From NCBI RefSeq assembly GCF_036345175.1, contig NZ_CP107780.1, positions 8,432,001 to 8,496,000 of the forward strand: a DNA stretch of 64,000 bases, read 5' to 3'. Below, piece after piece: positions 15,593-24,200 of this stretch. The stretch is from Streptomyces sp. NBC_00576. Its GTDB lineage: Bacteria; Actinomycetota; Actinomycetes; Streptomycetales; Streptomycetaceae. The stretch's first letter is position 1. Every line of letters begins with the position of its first letter. The position numbers and the translations under genes are program-made. A model generated the notes under the pieces. The model saw nothing but the letters and a program-made list of their open reading frames with translations. It was not told the DNA's origin and searched no databases.

Positions 15593-15707
15593 TTCTGGGC
15601 AGGCGGAGCTTCCATGGCACCCCCTGTCGGCCCCTCGTCGCGCTGCACGCCACAGACGTGACCCTTGTCCGATCGACCCCGGGGCTTCGCCCCTGCGAGG
15701 TAGCCGT

Positions 15708-16994
15708 ATGTCCAGTGAGTTCTTCATTCCTGACCCTGAGGGTCAAGTACCCAACGTCGACGGGTACTTCGGTGCCTTTGGCGGCAAGTTCATCCCGGAG
15801 GCGCTCGTCGCCGCTGTGGACGAGGTCGCCGTCGAGTACGACAAGGCGAAGTCCGACCCGGAGTTCGCCCGTGAGCTCGACGATCTGCTCGTCCACTACA
15901 CCGGGCGGCCCAGTTCCCTCACCGAGGTCCGCCGGTTCGCCGAGCACGCCGGTGGCGCCCGCGTCTTCCTCAAGCGGGAGGACCTGAACCACACCGGGTC
16001 CCACAAGATCAACAACGTGCTCGGGCAGGCCCTCCTCACCAAGAGGATGGGCAAGACCCGCGTCATCGCCGAGACCGGTGCCGGTCAGCACGGGGTCGCC
16101 ACCGCGACCGCCTGTGCCCTGTTCGGGCTCGAGTGCACCATCTACATGGGTGAGATCGACACCCAGCGCCAGGCCCTCAACGTCGCCCGGATGCGCATGC
16201 TCGGTGCCGAGGTCATCGCCGTGAAGTCCGGCAGCCGTACGTTGAAGGACGCGATCAACGAGGCGTTCCGCGACTGGGTCGCCAACGTCGACCGGACGCA
16301 CTACCTGTTCGGGACCGTGGCCGGGCCTCATCCCTTCCCGGCCATGGTGCGTGACTTCCATCGGGTGATCGGCGTCGAGGCCCGGAGGCAGCTCCTGGAG
16401 CAGGCCGGGCGGCTGCCCGACGCCGCCGTCGCCTGTGTCGGCGGCGGGTCCAACGCCATCGGTCTCTTCCACGCCTTCATCCCCGACGCCGACGTCCGGC
16501 TCATCGGGTGCGAGCCCGCCGGCCACGGTGTCGAGACCGGCGAGCACGCCGCCACCCTCACCGCCGGTGAGCCCGGCATCCTGCACGGCTCACGGTCGTA
16601 CGTCCTGCAGGACGAGGAGGGGCAGATCACGGAGCCCTACTCCATCTCCGCCGGACTCGACTACCCGGGCATCGGGCCCGAGCACTCCTACCTCAAGGAC
16701 ACCGGTCGCGCCGAGTACCGCGCGGTCACCGACGACGCCGCCATGCAGGCGCTGCGCCTGCTGTCCCGTACCGAGGGCATCATTCCGGCCATCGAGAGCG
16801 CGCACGCGCTGGCCGGGGCGCTGGAGGTCGGCAAGGAGCTGGGCAAGGACGGGCTGATCGTCATCAACCTCTCCGGGCGCGGCGACAAGGACATGGACAC
16901 CGCCGCCCGGTATTTCAACCTGTACGACACCGATGCCTCTGTCGCGGCCGACGCGGACAGCGAGATCGCCGAGATCGAGGGGGACGCCAAGTGA
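15708..16994 (+). CDS. trpB: Tryptophan synthase beta chain
   Basis: PLP enzyme (fold type II) joining indole and serine. 428 residues with ATG at 15708. Lys100 in HTGSHKINNVLGQ is the PLP lysine; AETGAGQHGVATAT and the phosphate loop CVGGGSNAIG are complete, and the C-terminal NLSGRGDKDM motif is present. It is the normal-length TrpB1 type that pairs with TrpA. Its stop overlaps the trpA GTG by four bases, in keeping with a stoichiometric alpha2-beta2 complex. Confidence 0.98.
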   Translation: MSSEFFIPDPEGQVPNVDGYFGAFGGKFIPEALVAAVDEVAVEYDKAKSDPEFARELDDLLVHYTGRPSSLTEVRRFAEHAGGARVFLKREDLNHTGSHKINNVLGQALLTKRMGKTRVIAETGAGQHGVATATACALFGLECTIYMGEIDTQRQALNVARMRMLGAEVIAVKSGSRTLKDAINEAFRDWVANVDRTHYLFGTVAGPHPFPAMVRDFHRVIGVEARRQLLEQAGRLPDAAVACVGGGSNAIGLFHAFIPDADVRLIGCEPAGHGVETGEHAATLTAGEPGILHGSRSYVLQDEEGQITEPYSISAGLDYPGIGPEHSYLKDTGRAEYRAVTDDAAMQALRLLSRTEGIIPAIESAHALAGALEVGKELGKDGLIVINLSGRGDKDMDTAARYFNLYDTDASVAADADSEIAEIEGDAK

Positions 16995-17809
16995 GCGGCA
17001 ACATCCAGCTGTTGGGCGACACTCTCGCCGGTGCCAAGGCCGAGGGCCGGTCCGCGCTCATCGCGTACCTCCCCGCCGGGTTCCCGACCGTCGACGGCGG
17101 GATCGACGCCATCAAGGCCGTGTTCGACGGCGGCGCCGACATCGTCGAGGTCGGGCTGCCGCACAGCGATCCGGTGCTCGACGGGCCCGTCATCCAGACC
17201 GCCGACGACATCGCCCTGCGCGGCGGCGTCAAGATCGCGGACGTGATGCGCACGGTCCGGGAGGCGTACGAGGCCACCGGGAAGCCGGTGCTCGTCATGA
17301 CGTACTGGAACCCGATCGACCGCTACGGCGTCGAACGGTTCACCGCCGAGCTCGCGGCAGCGGGCGGCGCCGGGTGCATCCTGCCCGACCTGCCCGTGCA
17401 GGAGTCGGCGCTGTGGAGGGAGCACGCGGAGAAGCACGGCCTCGCCACCGTGTTCGTCGTCGCGCCCAGCAGCAGGGACGCGCGGCTCGCCGAGATCACG
17501 GCGGCGGGCAGCGGGTTCGTGTACGCCGCCTCTCTCATGGGCGTCACGGGGACCCGGGCGTCGGTCGGCGCGCAGGCGGAGGACCTGGTTCGGCGCACTC
17601 GCGGCGCCGGCACCGACCTGCCCGTCTGTGTGGGGCTCGGGGTCTCCAACGCCGCCCAGGCCGCCGAGGTCGCCGGCTTCGCCGACGGGGTGATCGTCGG
17701 CTCGGCCTTCGTCAAGCGGATGCTCGACGCGCCGGACCACGCGGCCGGTGTCGAGGCCGTGCGGGAACTCGCCGCCGACCTCGCGAAGGGCGTGCGCGGC
17801 ACGGCGTAA
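16991..17809 (+). CDS. trpA: Tryptophan synthase alpha chain
   Basis: Cleaves indole-glycerol phosphate to indole and glyceraldehyde-3-phosphate. 272 residues from GTG 16991, overlapping trpB. Catalytic Glu53 and Asp60 are in IVEVGLPHSDPVLDGP; the loop ILPDLPVQES and the phosphate motifs MGVTGTRAS and GLGVSNAAQAAEVA are intact. Last biosynthetic gene of the trp cluster; a strong hairpin follows 47 bases after its stop. Confidence 0.97.
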   Translation: MSGNIQLLGDTLAGAKAEGRSALIAYLPAGFPTVDGGIDAIKAVFDGGADIVEVGLPHSDPVLDGPVIQTADDIALRGGVKIADVMRTVREAYEATGKPVLVMTYWNPIDRYGVERFTAELAAAGGAGCILPDLPVQESALWREHAEKHGLATVFVVAPSSRDARLAEITAAGSGFVYAASLMGVTGTRASVGAQAEDLVRRTRGAGTDLPVCVGLGVSNAAQAAEVAGFADGVIVGSAFVKRMLDAPDHAAGVEAVRELAADLAKGVRGTA

Positions 17810-17856
17810 ACAGGCGGGACATTTCGCACAGGTAGCCCGAACGGGTGGACCTGGGG

Positions 17857-17883
17857 CCGGGGAGACGCAATGCGTCTCCCCGG
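17857..17883 (+). terminator. 13-bp hairpin between trpA and the DsbA-like gene
   Basis: A 13-bp inverted repeat at 17857-17869 and 17871-17883 with only one base between the arms, so the apex must open. There is no T-tract. The right arm also contains an ATG (17870) preceded by GGGGAGA that opens a 15-codon frame running into the next gene, so the structure may serve as a regulatory hairpin as well as a terminator. Confidence 0.6.
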
Positions 17884-17897
17884 TTCGTTCTGCGGGT

Positions 17898-18674
17898 GTG
17901 AGCGAGAAGAATCGTGACGGAAAGCGCACCGCCCGCGAGCGGCTGGCGGTCGAGCGTGAGAAACAGAAGTCCGCGGAGAAGCGGCGGCGGGCGTTGATCG
18001 TGGGCGCCAGTGTCGTCTGCGTGCTGGGACTTGCGGCGGTGATCGGCGTCGTCGCCGCGAACTCCGGCAAGGACAGCAAGAGCGACACCGCCGGTTCGGT
18101 GGTGGCCCCCTCGGGCGCGCAGGGCAAGGACAGTCTCGCGATCCCCGTGGGCGAGGAGAGCGCCAAGTCGACGCTCACGGTGTGGGAGGACTTCCGTTGT
18201 CCGGCCTGCCAGTCGTTCGAGACCAACTACCGCTCGGCCATTCATGAGTTGACGGCCGCGGGCAAGCTGAAGGTGCAGTACCACCTGGCGACGATCATCG
18301 ACGGCAACATGGGTGGCAGCGGTTCCCGGCACGCGGCCAACGCCGCCGCCTGCGCCCAGGACACCGGCAGGTTCACCGCCTACCACGACGTGCTGTACGA
18401 GAACCAGCCGCAGGAGGCCGACGACGCCTTCGCGAAGGACAGCAAGCTCATCGAACTGGCGGCGAAGGTCGACGGACTCGACACACCCACGTTCCGGACG
18501 TGTGTCGAAAACGGCACGCACAACAGCTGGGTGGTGAAGTCGAACCAGGCCTTCCAGAGCGGCGGCTTCGGCGGCACGCCGACCGTGCTGCTCAACGGGA
18601 AGAACATCTACCAGGACCGGACGATGACTCCGGCGAAGCTGAAACAGCTGGTCGAGGCCGCCGACAAAGCATAG
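17898..18674 (+). CDS. Membrane-anchored DsbA-like thioredoxin-fold protein
   Basis: 258 residues; GTG at 17898 (VSEKNRDGKRTARER). The basic N-terminus is followed by one membrane helix, residues 32-53 (ALIVGASVVCVLGLAAVIGVV), then an extracytoplasmic thioredoxin fold with the active site FRCPACQSF (CPAC) and a cis-Pro region GGTPTVLLNGK. This is the DsbA/DSBA-type thioredoxin_4 family, expected to oxidise or isomerise disulfides in exported proteins outside the cell. It precedes lgt, another gene of the secretory pathway, though a hairpin at 18703 separates them. The ribosome site is weak and overlapped by the 17857 hairpin, hinting at controlled translation. Confidence 0.88.
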   Translation: MSEKNRDGKRTARERLAVEREKQKSAEKRRRALIVGASVVCVLGLAAVIGVVAANSGKDSKSDTAGSVVAPSGAQGKDSLAIPVGEESAKSTLTVWEDFRCPACQSFETNYRSAIHELTAAGKLKVQYHLATIIDGNMGGSGSRHAANAAACAQDTGRFTAYHDVLYENQPQEADDAFAKDSKLIELAAKVDGLDTPTFRTCVENGTHNSWVVKSNQAFQSGGFGGTPTVLLNGKNIYQDRTMTPAKLKQLVEAADKA

Positions 18675-18702
18675 GGCCCGGGTGTTCCAGGGCTTCCAGG
18701 GT

Positions 18703-18737
18703 GCCTCCGGTTCACTGTCGTGAGCGGAACCGGAGGC
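18703..18737 (+). terminator. Terminator hairpin after the DsbA-like gene
   Basis: Perfect 11-bp stem, GCCTCCGGTTC at 18703 and GAACCGGAGGC at 18727, 13-base loop, 28 bases after the stop. No T-tract. Confidence 0.6.
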
Positions 18738-18810
18738 GCCGCCCGTTATGGAGCCGTTGCCCGGGGCGGCTCACATCCGCCGCGTCCGTCAAGGTAGCGT
18801 CGGGACTGCC

Positions 18811-19800
18811 ATGGAAATCGCCTACATTCCCAGTCCGTCGCGCGGGGTGCTGCACCTTGGACCCATTCCGCTGCGCGGCTACGCGTTCTGCATCATCATC
18901 GGTGTCTTCGTCGCGGTCTGGCTCGGCAACAAGCGCTGGCTCGCCCGCGGTGGCCGACCCGGCACGGTGGCCGACATCGCGGTCTGGGCCGTGCCCTTCG
19001 GTCTGGTCGGTGGCCGCCTCTACCACGTGATCACGGACTACGAGCTGTACTTCAGCGAGGGCCGCGACTGGGTGGACGCCTTCAAGATCTGGGAGGGTGG
19101 CCTCGGTATCTGGGGCGCGATCGCCCTCGGCGGGCTGGGCGCGTGGATCGGCTGTCGCCGCCGCGGAATCCCGCTGCCCGCGTGGGCCGACGCTCTCGCC
19201 CCCGGTATCGCCCTCGCGCAGGCGTGCGGGCGGTGGGGCAACTGGTTCAACCAGGAGCTGTACGGGCGGGAGACCACCGTCCCCTGGGCGCTGCACATCA
19301 CCTCCTCGACCGACGGCCGGGTCCCGGGCTACTACCACCCGACGTTCCTGTACGAGTCCCTGTGGTGTGTCGGTGTCGCGCTGCTGGTCATCTGGGCGGA
19401 CCGCCGCTTCACGCTGGGGCACGGACGGGCGTTCGCGCTGTACGTCGCGACCTACTGCGTAGGCCGCTTCTGGATCGAGTACCTGCGCGTCGACGACGCC
19501 CATCACATCCTGGGCATGCGGCTGAACAACTGGACCGCGATCTTCGTGTTCATCCTCGCGGTGGTCTACTTCGTGCTCTCGGCGAAGAAGCGGCCGGGCC
19601 GGGAGGAAGTCGTCGAGCCGGGTGCGGACGTCCCCGACGGTTCGGCGGCATCGGAAGACGGCACCGAAGGCGATACGGAGTCGGAGGTGAAGGCCGAGGC
19701 CGGGAGCGATACCGACGGCAAGGCCGACTCCGAGGACAAGAACACGGCCGAGGACAAGACAGAGGACAAGGCTGAGGCGGAGCCGACCACGAAGAGTTGA
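18811..19800 (+). CDS. lgt: Prolipoprotein diacylglyceryl transferase
   Basis: Membrane enzyme that transfers diacylglyceryl from phosphatidylglycerol to the lipobox cysteine of prolipoproteins. 329 residues from ATG 18811 (MEIAYIPSPSRGVLHLGPIPLRGY). Key motifs: GRLYHVITDYE, WEGGLGIWGAIALGGLGAW, and the signature CGRWGNWFNQELYG. About seven membrane helices are visible. After the last helix there is a 60-residue tail made almost wholly of Glu, Asp, Lys, Ser and Ala, typical of actinomycete Lgt but not needed for catalysis. TAGCGT ends 10 bases before the ATG and there is no ribosome site, so the 5' leader is very short. Confidence 0.95.
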   Translation: MEIAYIPSPSRGVLHLGPIPLRGYAFCIIIGVFVAVWLGNKRWLARGGRPGTVADIAVWAVPFGLVGGRLYHVITDYELYFSEGRDWVDAFKIWEGGLGIWGAIALGGLGAWIGCRRRGIPLPAWADALAPGIALAQACGRWGNWFNQELYGRETTVPWALHITSSTDGRVPGYYHPTFLYESLWCVGVALLVIWADRRFTLGHGRAFALYVATYCVGRFWIEYLRVDDAHHILGMRLNNWTAIFVFILAVVYFVLSAKKRPGREEVVEPGADVPDGSAASEDGTEGDTESEVKAEAGSDTDGKADSEDKNTAEDKTEDKAEAEPTTKS

Positions 19801-19819
19801 GTGTCGGCCGTACGACGAC

Positions 19820-19848
19820 GAGGGCGCCCCGGAGGTCGGGGCGCCCTC
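19820..19848. terminator. Bidirectional terminator between lgt and the CitE-like gene
   Basis: Perfect 11-bp stem GAGGGCGCCCC / GGGGCGCCCTC with a 7-base loop, followed on the plus strand by CTTTGTT. It lies in the 62-base gap between convergent genes. Confidence 0.8.
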
Positions 19849-19862
19849 CTTTGTTGCGCGGG

Positions 19863-20690
19863 TCAGGGGCGGTCGCGGTCGGCCAGGGACAGGGTTCTGC
19901 GGGCCGTCGCGACCACCGCCGCGTCGATGAAACGGCCGTTTGGGAGGGCCTGGGCGCCCTCGTCCGTCGCCGCGGCCTTGACGATCTGCTCGGCCTCCTC
20001 GATCTCCTCCGGGGTGGGGAGGTAAGCGCGTTCGATCACCGGGAGCTGCCGGGGGTGGATGGCCGCCCGGCCCAGGAAGCCCAGGGCGCGGCCGCGGGCG
20101 CAGGACGCGGCCAGGGTGTCGAGGTCCAGGGTGTCCGGGTGGACCGACTGGGGCGGCGGGGCGAGTCCGGCCGCCCGCGCGGCCACGACGACCCGGGAGC
20201 GGCACCAGTCGAGGCCAGCGTCTTCCCGTACCCCCAGATCGGCCCGGAGGTCGGCCTCGCCGAGCGCGATGCCCTGCAGGGCGGTGTGGGCGGTCGCGAT
20301 GGCGAAGGCGTGTTCGATGCCGAGGGCGGTTTCGAGCAGGGCGTGGAGCCCGATCCCGGGTGCTGTCCCGCGCGTGGCCACCCGCACCACCTCCTGCGGC
20401 GCAGTCACCTTTGGGAGCCGTAGGCCCGAGAGGCCGGGGAGGCCTTCGAGGGACTGGAGGTCGGGGGTGGCGAGAGGGCCGTCCAGGGCGTTGATCCGGA
20501 CGTGGACCGGGACCGGCTGCGGGTCGGTGAGGCGTTCGGCGGTGGCTGTGCGGGCGTACTCCTTGCGGTCCGGGGCGACCGCGTCCTCCAGGTCGACGAC
20601 GACCACGTCGGCGCCGCAGACGAGGGCCTTGGACACCACCTCGGGGCGGTCGCCGGGGACGTACAGCCAGGTCAGGGGGATGGCTGTCAC
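19863..20690 (-). CDS. HpcH/HpaI (CitE-like) CoA-ester lyase
   Basis: 275-residue TIM-barrel lyase; GTG at 20690 overlaps the stop of the CoA-transferase gene by four bases. Motifs: TWLYVPGDRPE, GADVVVVDLEDAVAPDRKE with the Mg-binding acidic residues, RINALDGP, LETALGIEHAFAIA and GIALGEADLRADLG. The family cleaves malyl-, citramalyl- or citryl-CoA type esters. There are no citrate-lyase alpha or gamma subunits nearby, so it probably works on a free CoA ester made by the neighbouring CoA-transferase. Last gene of a seven-gene minus-strand unit that starts at 27757. Confidence 0.9.
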   Translation of the reverse strand: MTAIPLTWLYVPGDRPEVVSKALVCGADVVVVDLEDAVAPDRKEYARTATAERLTDPQPVPVHVRINALDGPLATPDLQSLEGLPGLSGLRLPKVTAPQEVVRVATRGTAPGIGLHALLETALGIEHAFAIATAHTALQGIALGEADLRADLGVREDAGLDWCRSRVVVAARAAGLAPPPQSVHPDTLDLDTLAASCARGRALGFLGRAAIHPRQLPVIERAYLPTPEEIEEAEQIVKAAATDEGAQALPNGRFIDAAVVATARRTLSLADRDRP

Positions 20691-21922
20691 AGGGCTCCCT
20701 CGGTTCGCAGGGCGTCGATGGCGGGACCGGTCAGGCCCAGTTCGGTGAGGACTGCCGTGGTGTCCGCGCCGTGCGGGCGGCCCGCCCAGCGGATCGCGCC
20801 GGGGGTCGCGGAGAGGCGGAAGAGGACGTTCTGCATACGGATCGGGCCGAGTTCGGGGTCGTCGATCGTGGTGATGGTGTCGAGGGCCTGGTACTGCGGG
20901 TCGGTCATCACCTCCCGTACGTCCTGGATCGGGGCCACCGCCGCCTCCGCCTTCTCGAAGGCCGCGATGACATCGGAGTGGGAGTGGCGGGCGATCCACC
21001 CGCCGACCGCCTCGTCGAGGACGTCCGCGTGACGGGCGCGTTCGGCGCCGGTGGCGAACCAGGGCTCGTCGATCAGCTCCGGGCGTCCGACCAGGCGCAT
21101 CACCCGCTCGGCGATCGACTGGGCCGAGGTCGACACGGCGACCCAGGTGCCGTCGGCCGTGCGGTAGGTGTTGCGGGGGGCGTTGTTCTGCGATCGGTTG
21201 CCCATGCGCGGCTGGACGTGGCCCAACTGGTCGTACCAGAGCGGCTGGGGGCCCAGGACGCTGAGGATCGGCTCGATGATCGCCATGTCGACGACCTGCC
21301 CCTCGCCGGTGCGGTCGCGGGCGGACAGTGCCGTCATGACCGCGTACGCCGTCGCCAGGCCCGCGATCGAGTCGGCGAGGCCGAAGGGCGGGAGTGTCGG
21401 GGGCGCGTCAGGTTCGCCGGTGATCGCCGCGAAGCCGCTCATCGCCTCGGCGAGGGTGCCGAAGCCGGGGCGGTGCGCGTACGGGCCGAACTGGCCGAAG
21501 GCGGTGACCCGGGCGAGGACCAGGCGTGGGTTGGCGGCGGACAGCTCCGGCCAGCCCAGGTCCCATTTCTCCAGGGTGCCCGGGCGGAAGTTCTCGATGA
21601 CGACGTCGGCGGTGGCGGCGAGGCGCAGGAGGGTGGTCCGGCCGCCGGGCCGGGAGAGGTCGAGGGTCATCGTGCGCTTGTTGCGGCCCAGCACCTTCCA
21701 CCAGAGACCGATGCCGTCCTTGGACGGGCCGTGGCCCCGGGAGGGGTCCGGCTTCGTCGGGTGCTCGATCTTGATCACCTCGGCGCCGAAGTCGCCGAGC
21801 ATGGTGGCGGCGAGCGGCCCGGCGAAGAGGGTGGCCAGGTCGAGGACGCGGAGGCCGGTGAGGGGGGCCGCGGCGGTGGCGGTCCTACCGGGTGCGGGTG
21901 CGGTCGTCTCCGGTGTGTTCAT
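20687..21922 (-). CDS. CaiB/BaiF class III CoA-transferase
   Basis: 411 residues, ATG at 21922. The opening LTGLRVLDLATLFAGPLAATMLGDFGAEVIKIEHP and the later NKRTMTLDLSRPGG are the class III CoA-transferase signatures; the likely catalytic Asp is in GLADSIAGLATAYA. It moves CoA between a CoA ester and a free carboxylic acid. Coupled by four-base overlaps to the sugar kinase upstream and the CoA-ester lyase downstream, which together suggest activation of a carboxylic acid to its CoA ester followed by carbon-carbon cleavage. The actual acid is unknown. Confidence 0.92.
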   Translation of the reverse strand: MNTPETTAPAPGRTATAAAPLTGLRVLDLATLFAGPLAATMLGDFGAEVIKIEHPTKPDPSRGHGPSKDGIGLWWKVLGRNKRTMTLDLSRPGGRTTLLRLAATADVVIENFRPGTLEKWDLGWPELSAANPRLVLARVTAFGQFGPYAHRPGFGTLAEAMSGFAAITGEPDAPPTLPPFGLADSIAGLATAYAVMTALSARDRTGEGQVVDMAIIEPILSVLGPQPLWYDQLGHVQPRMGNRSQNNAPRNTYRTADGTWVAVSTSAQSIAERVMRLVGRPELIDEPWFATGAERARHADVLDEAVGGWIARHSHSDVIAAFEKAEAAVAPIQDVREVMTDPQYQALDTITTIDDPELGPIRMQNVLFRLSATPGAIRWAGRPHGADTTAVLTELGLTGPAIDALRTEGAL

Positions 21923-22815
21923 GATGTGTACCGGGCCTCGATCTCGGAGCGGTACGGCATCGACGCCGACGCGCCCGGCCGCTGTACGGAGAGTGCGCCC
22001 GCCGCCGCGGCCCAGGCCAGGGCGTCCGGCATCGGGCGGCCCTCGGCCAGGGCCACCGCGAGGGAGCCGACGAAGGTGTCGCCGGCGCCGGTCGAGTCCA
22101 CGGCGGTGACGGGCGGCGCGGGGACGGTGACCGGTTCGGCGAGGTCCCGGGACGCGTAGAGGCAGCCGGCCGCGCCCAGCGTGACGACGACCTCCGGCAC
22201 CTGGTCGAGGAGTGCGATGGCCGCCTTGTGCGGGTCGGTCAGGCCTGTCAGGGCCGCCGCCTCGTGCTCGTTCGGCACCAACAGGTCGGTGGCGGCGAGG
22301 AGTTCGGGTGGGAGTGGTTGGACGGGGGCCGGGGTGAGGATCGTGCGGACGCCGTGGCGGTGAGCGGCCCGGGCGCCCTCGACGACCGCAGTGAGCGGGA
22401 TCTCCAGCTGGAGCAGCAGCGCGTCGGCGGTGGCGATCAGGCTCTCGTCGCCAGGGGCGAGACCGGTGACGGTGCCGTTGGCCGCGGGGACGACGACGAT
22501 CGCGTTGCCGCCCTCGTCGTCCACGACGATGTGTGCGGTGCCGGAGGCGCCCTCGGCGGTGCGGAGATGGTCGGTGCCGACGCCCGACTGCTCCAGTACG
22601 GAACGGAGCCCGGTGCCGTACGCGTCGTTGCCCACCGCGCCGATCATCGAGACGTCGGCGCCCGCGCGGGCCGCTGCCACGGCCTGGTTGGCGCCTTTGC
22701 CGCCGGGGATCGTACGGAACTCCCGTCCCGTTACCGTCTCCCCGCGCTGCGGGGCCTTGCTGACGTACGCGACGAGGTCCATGTTCGTGCTGCCCAGCAC
22801 GGCGATATGGGTCAT
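21919..22815 (-). CDS. rbsK: Ribokinase (PfkB family)
   Basis: 298 residues; ATG at 22815. PfkB features: MTHIAVLGSTNMDLVAYV, the substrate loop PGGKGANQAVAAARAGA, GAVGNDAYGTGL, and the anion-hole/catalytic motif DSTGAGDTFVGSLAVALA. Similarity to ribokinase is strongest in the first 50 residues. Overlaps the ADP-ribosylglycohydrolase gene upstream by four bases. No ribose transporter or LacI regulator lies nearby, so the ribose probably comes from the neighbouring glycohydrolases rather than from uptake. It could alternatively phosphorylate another nucleoside or sugar. Confidence 0.88.
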   Translation of the reverse strand: MTHIAVLGSTNMDLVAYVSKAPQRGETVTGREFRTIPGGKGANQAVAAARAGADVSMIGAVGNDAYGTGLRSVLEQSGVGTDHLRTAEGASGTAHIVVDDEGGNAIVVVPAANGTVTGLAPGDESLIATADALLLQLEIPLTAVVEGARAAHRHGVRTILTPAPVQPLPPELLAATDLLVPNEHEAAALTGLTDPHKAAIALLDQVPEVVVTLGAAGCLYASRDLAEPVTVPAPPVTAVDSTGAGDTFVGSLAVALAEGRPMPDALAWAAAAGALSVQRPGASASMPYRSEIEARYTS

Positions 22816-24200
22816 GGGTGGGCTGCCTCCACGCGGGTGAGGGAGTGGGTCAGTCGGGCGAGGGTGTCGAAGCCGGTGCCGTTGAAGTCCGCGACGGAGG
22901 TGGCGAGTCGGTTCTTCAGGGGGCTGGTCCAGCGGTCGGGGAGGGCACCGGGGGAGCCGGCGAGGAGCCCGGCGATGCTTCCGGCGGTCGCGCCGTTGGA
23001 GTCGGTGTCCAGGCCGCCGGACACGACACGGCAGATGGAGCCGGTGAAGTCGCCGTCGGCGTGGGTGAGGGCAGCGGCGATCAGGGCCGTGTTGGGGATG
23101 GCGTGGACCCAGTGGTGGACGGCCGCGTGGGTGGCGTGGAGTTCGTCGACGACGGCGGTGAAGTCGCGCTGCGATTCGGCCAGTTGGATGCCGTGGTGGA
23201 CGGCTCTGGCCAGGCGGGAGCGGGGCGGGACGACCGTCAGGCCGGTGCGCAGACAGGTGTGGATGTCGTGGGTGCCCGTGGCGGCCTGGGCGATGGTGGC
23301 CGCCGTGAACATCGCCGCGTAGACGCCGTTGGCGGTGTGGGTGAGGGTGGCGTCGCGGTACGTCTGTTCGGCGGCGCCGGCCGGGTCGCCGGGGTTGGTC
23401 CAGCCGTGGACGTCGGCGCGGATCAGGGCGCCGATCCATTCGCGGAACGGGTTGCGGTGGCGGGCGGTGAGCGGGGGTTCGAGGCCGGAGAGGAGGTTTC
23501 GGTAGGCGATGCGTTCGGCCGTGAAGGTGCGGCCCGCGGGGAGTTCGTCCAGCCAGAGTTGTGCCACGTCGGTGGTGGTGAAGAGGGGGCCGTGGCGTTG
23601 GAGCAGGAGAAGGTTGAGGAGGGGGTAGTTGAGGTCGTCGTCCTCGGGCATGCCGTCGATGTTCTCGGCGAGGGATGTTGCTGCCGATCGGCGGTTCCAG
23701 GGGTGTGCCGTCGCCAGTTCCTCGGGGACTCCTCTTGCGGTGAACCAGGTGTTCAGGGGCCAGTTGCCGGTGGATTGGGCGAGTTGGCGGATGGCGGTGA
23801 GGGGGAGTTTCTCCACCGGTTTGCCCAGGAGGCAGCCGGCTGCTCTGCCCAGCCAGGCGGCTTCCAGGCGGGCGCGGAGTGCTGGCCTCGGGGTGGGGGC
23901 GGGCTGTGTGGGCTGGGCGGGCCAGTCAGGGCACAGGGCCCGGATCCGGGCCAGGTTTGTCGGCTCGTCGTCTGCCAATCTGCTTGGCAGGTCCGCCAGT
24001 TCGTCCAGTAGGTCCTCGGCCAGTTGCCTCAGGTAGCGGGAGACCGGACCGGATGAGGCGCCCGCCCGCAGTGGGGCCTCCGATCCGCCCGCCGCTCGCC
24101 AGCGGGCGGCGATTCTGCCGGGCTCGCGGCCGTCCTGGGTTGCCTGGCGCAGCTCGTGGCCGATCAGGTCCTCCGGCTGGACCCAGGTCAGTCGGAGCAT
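22812..24200 (-). CDS. ADP-ribosylglycohydrolase-family protein 4 (with N-terminal extension)
   Basis: 462 residues; ATG at 24200 (MLRLTWVQPEDLIGHELRQA), 13 bases inside the end of the preceding glycohydrolase gene. The first 125 residues are a family-specific helical extension; the fold begins at LRARLEAAWLGRAAGCLLGKPVEKLP. The first metal motif is PEDDDLNYPLL in place of the usual TDDT; the second, GGLDTDSNGATAGSIAGLLAG, is canonical. Members remove ADP-ribose or ribosyl groups from proteins, nucleotides or small molecules using Mg. Coupled to the ribokinase gene downstream, consistent with releasing a ribosyl product. Confidence 0.88.
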   Translation of the reverse strand: MLRLTWVQPEDLIGHELRQATQDGREPGRIAARWRAAGGSEAPLRAGASSGPVSRYLRQLAEDLLDELADLPSRLADDEPTNLARIRALCPDWPAQPTQPAPTPRPALRARLEAAWLGRAAGCLLGKPVEKLPLTAIRQLAQSTGNWPLNTWFTARGVPEELATAHPWNRRSAATSLAENIDGMPEDDDLNYPLLNLLLLQRHGPLFTTTDVAQLWLDELPAGRTFTAERIAYRNLLSGLEPPLTARHRNPFREWIGALIRADVHGWTNPGDPAGAAEQTYRDATLTHTANGVYAAMFTAATIAQAATGTHDIHTCLRTGLTVVPPRSRLARAVHHGIQLAESQRDFTAVVDELHATHAAVHHWVHAIPNTALIAAALTHADGDFTGSICRVVSGGLDTDSNGATAGSIAGLLAGSPGALPDRWTSPLKNRLATSVADFNGTGFDTLARLTHSLTRVEAAHP

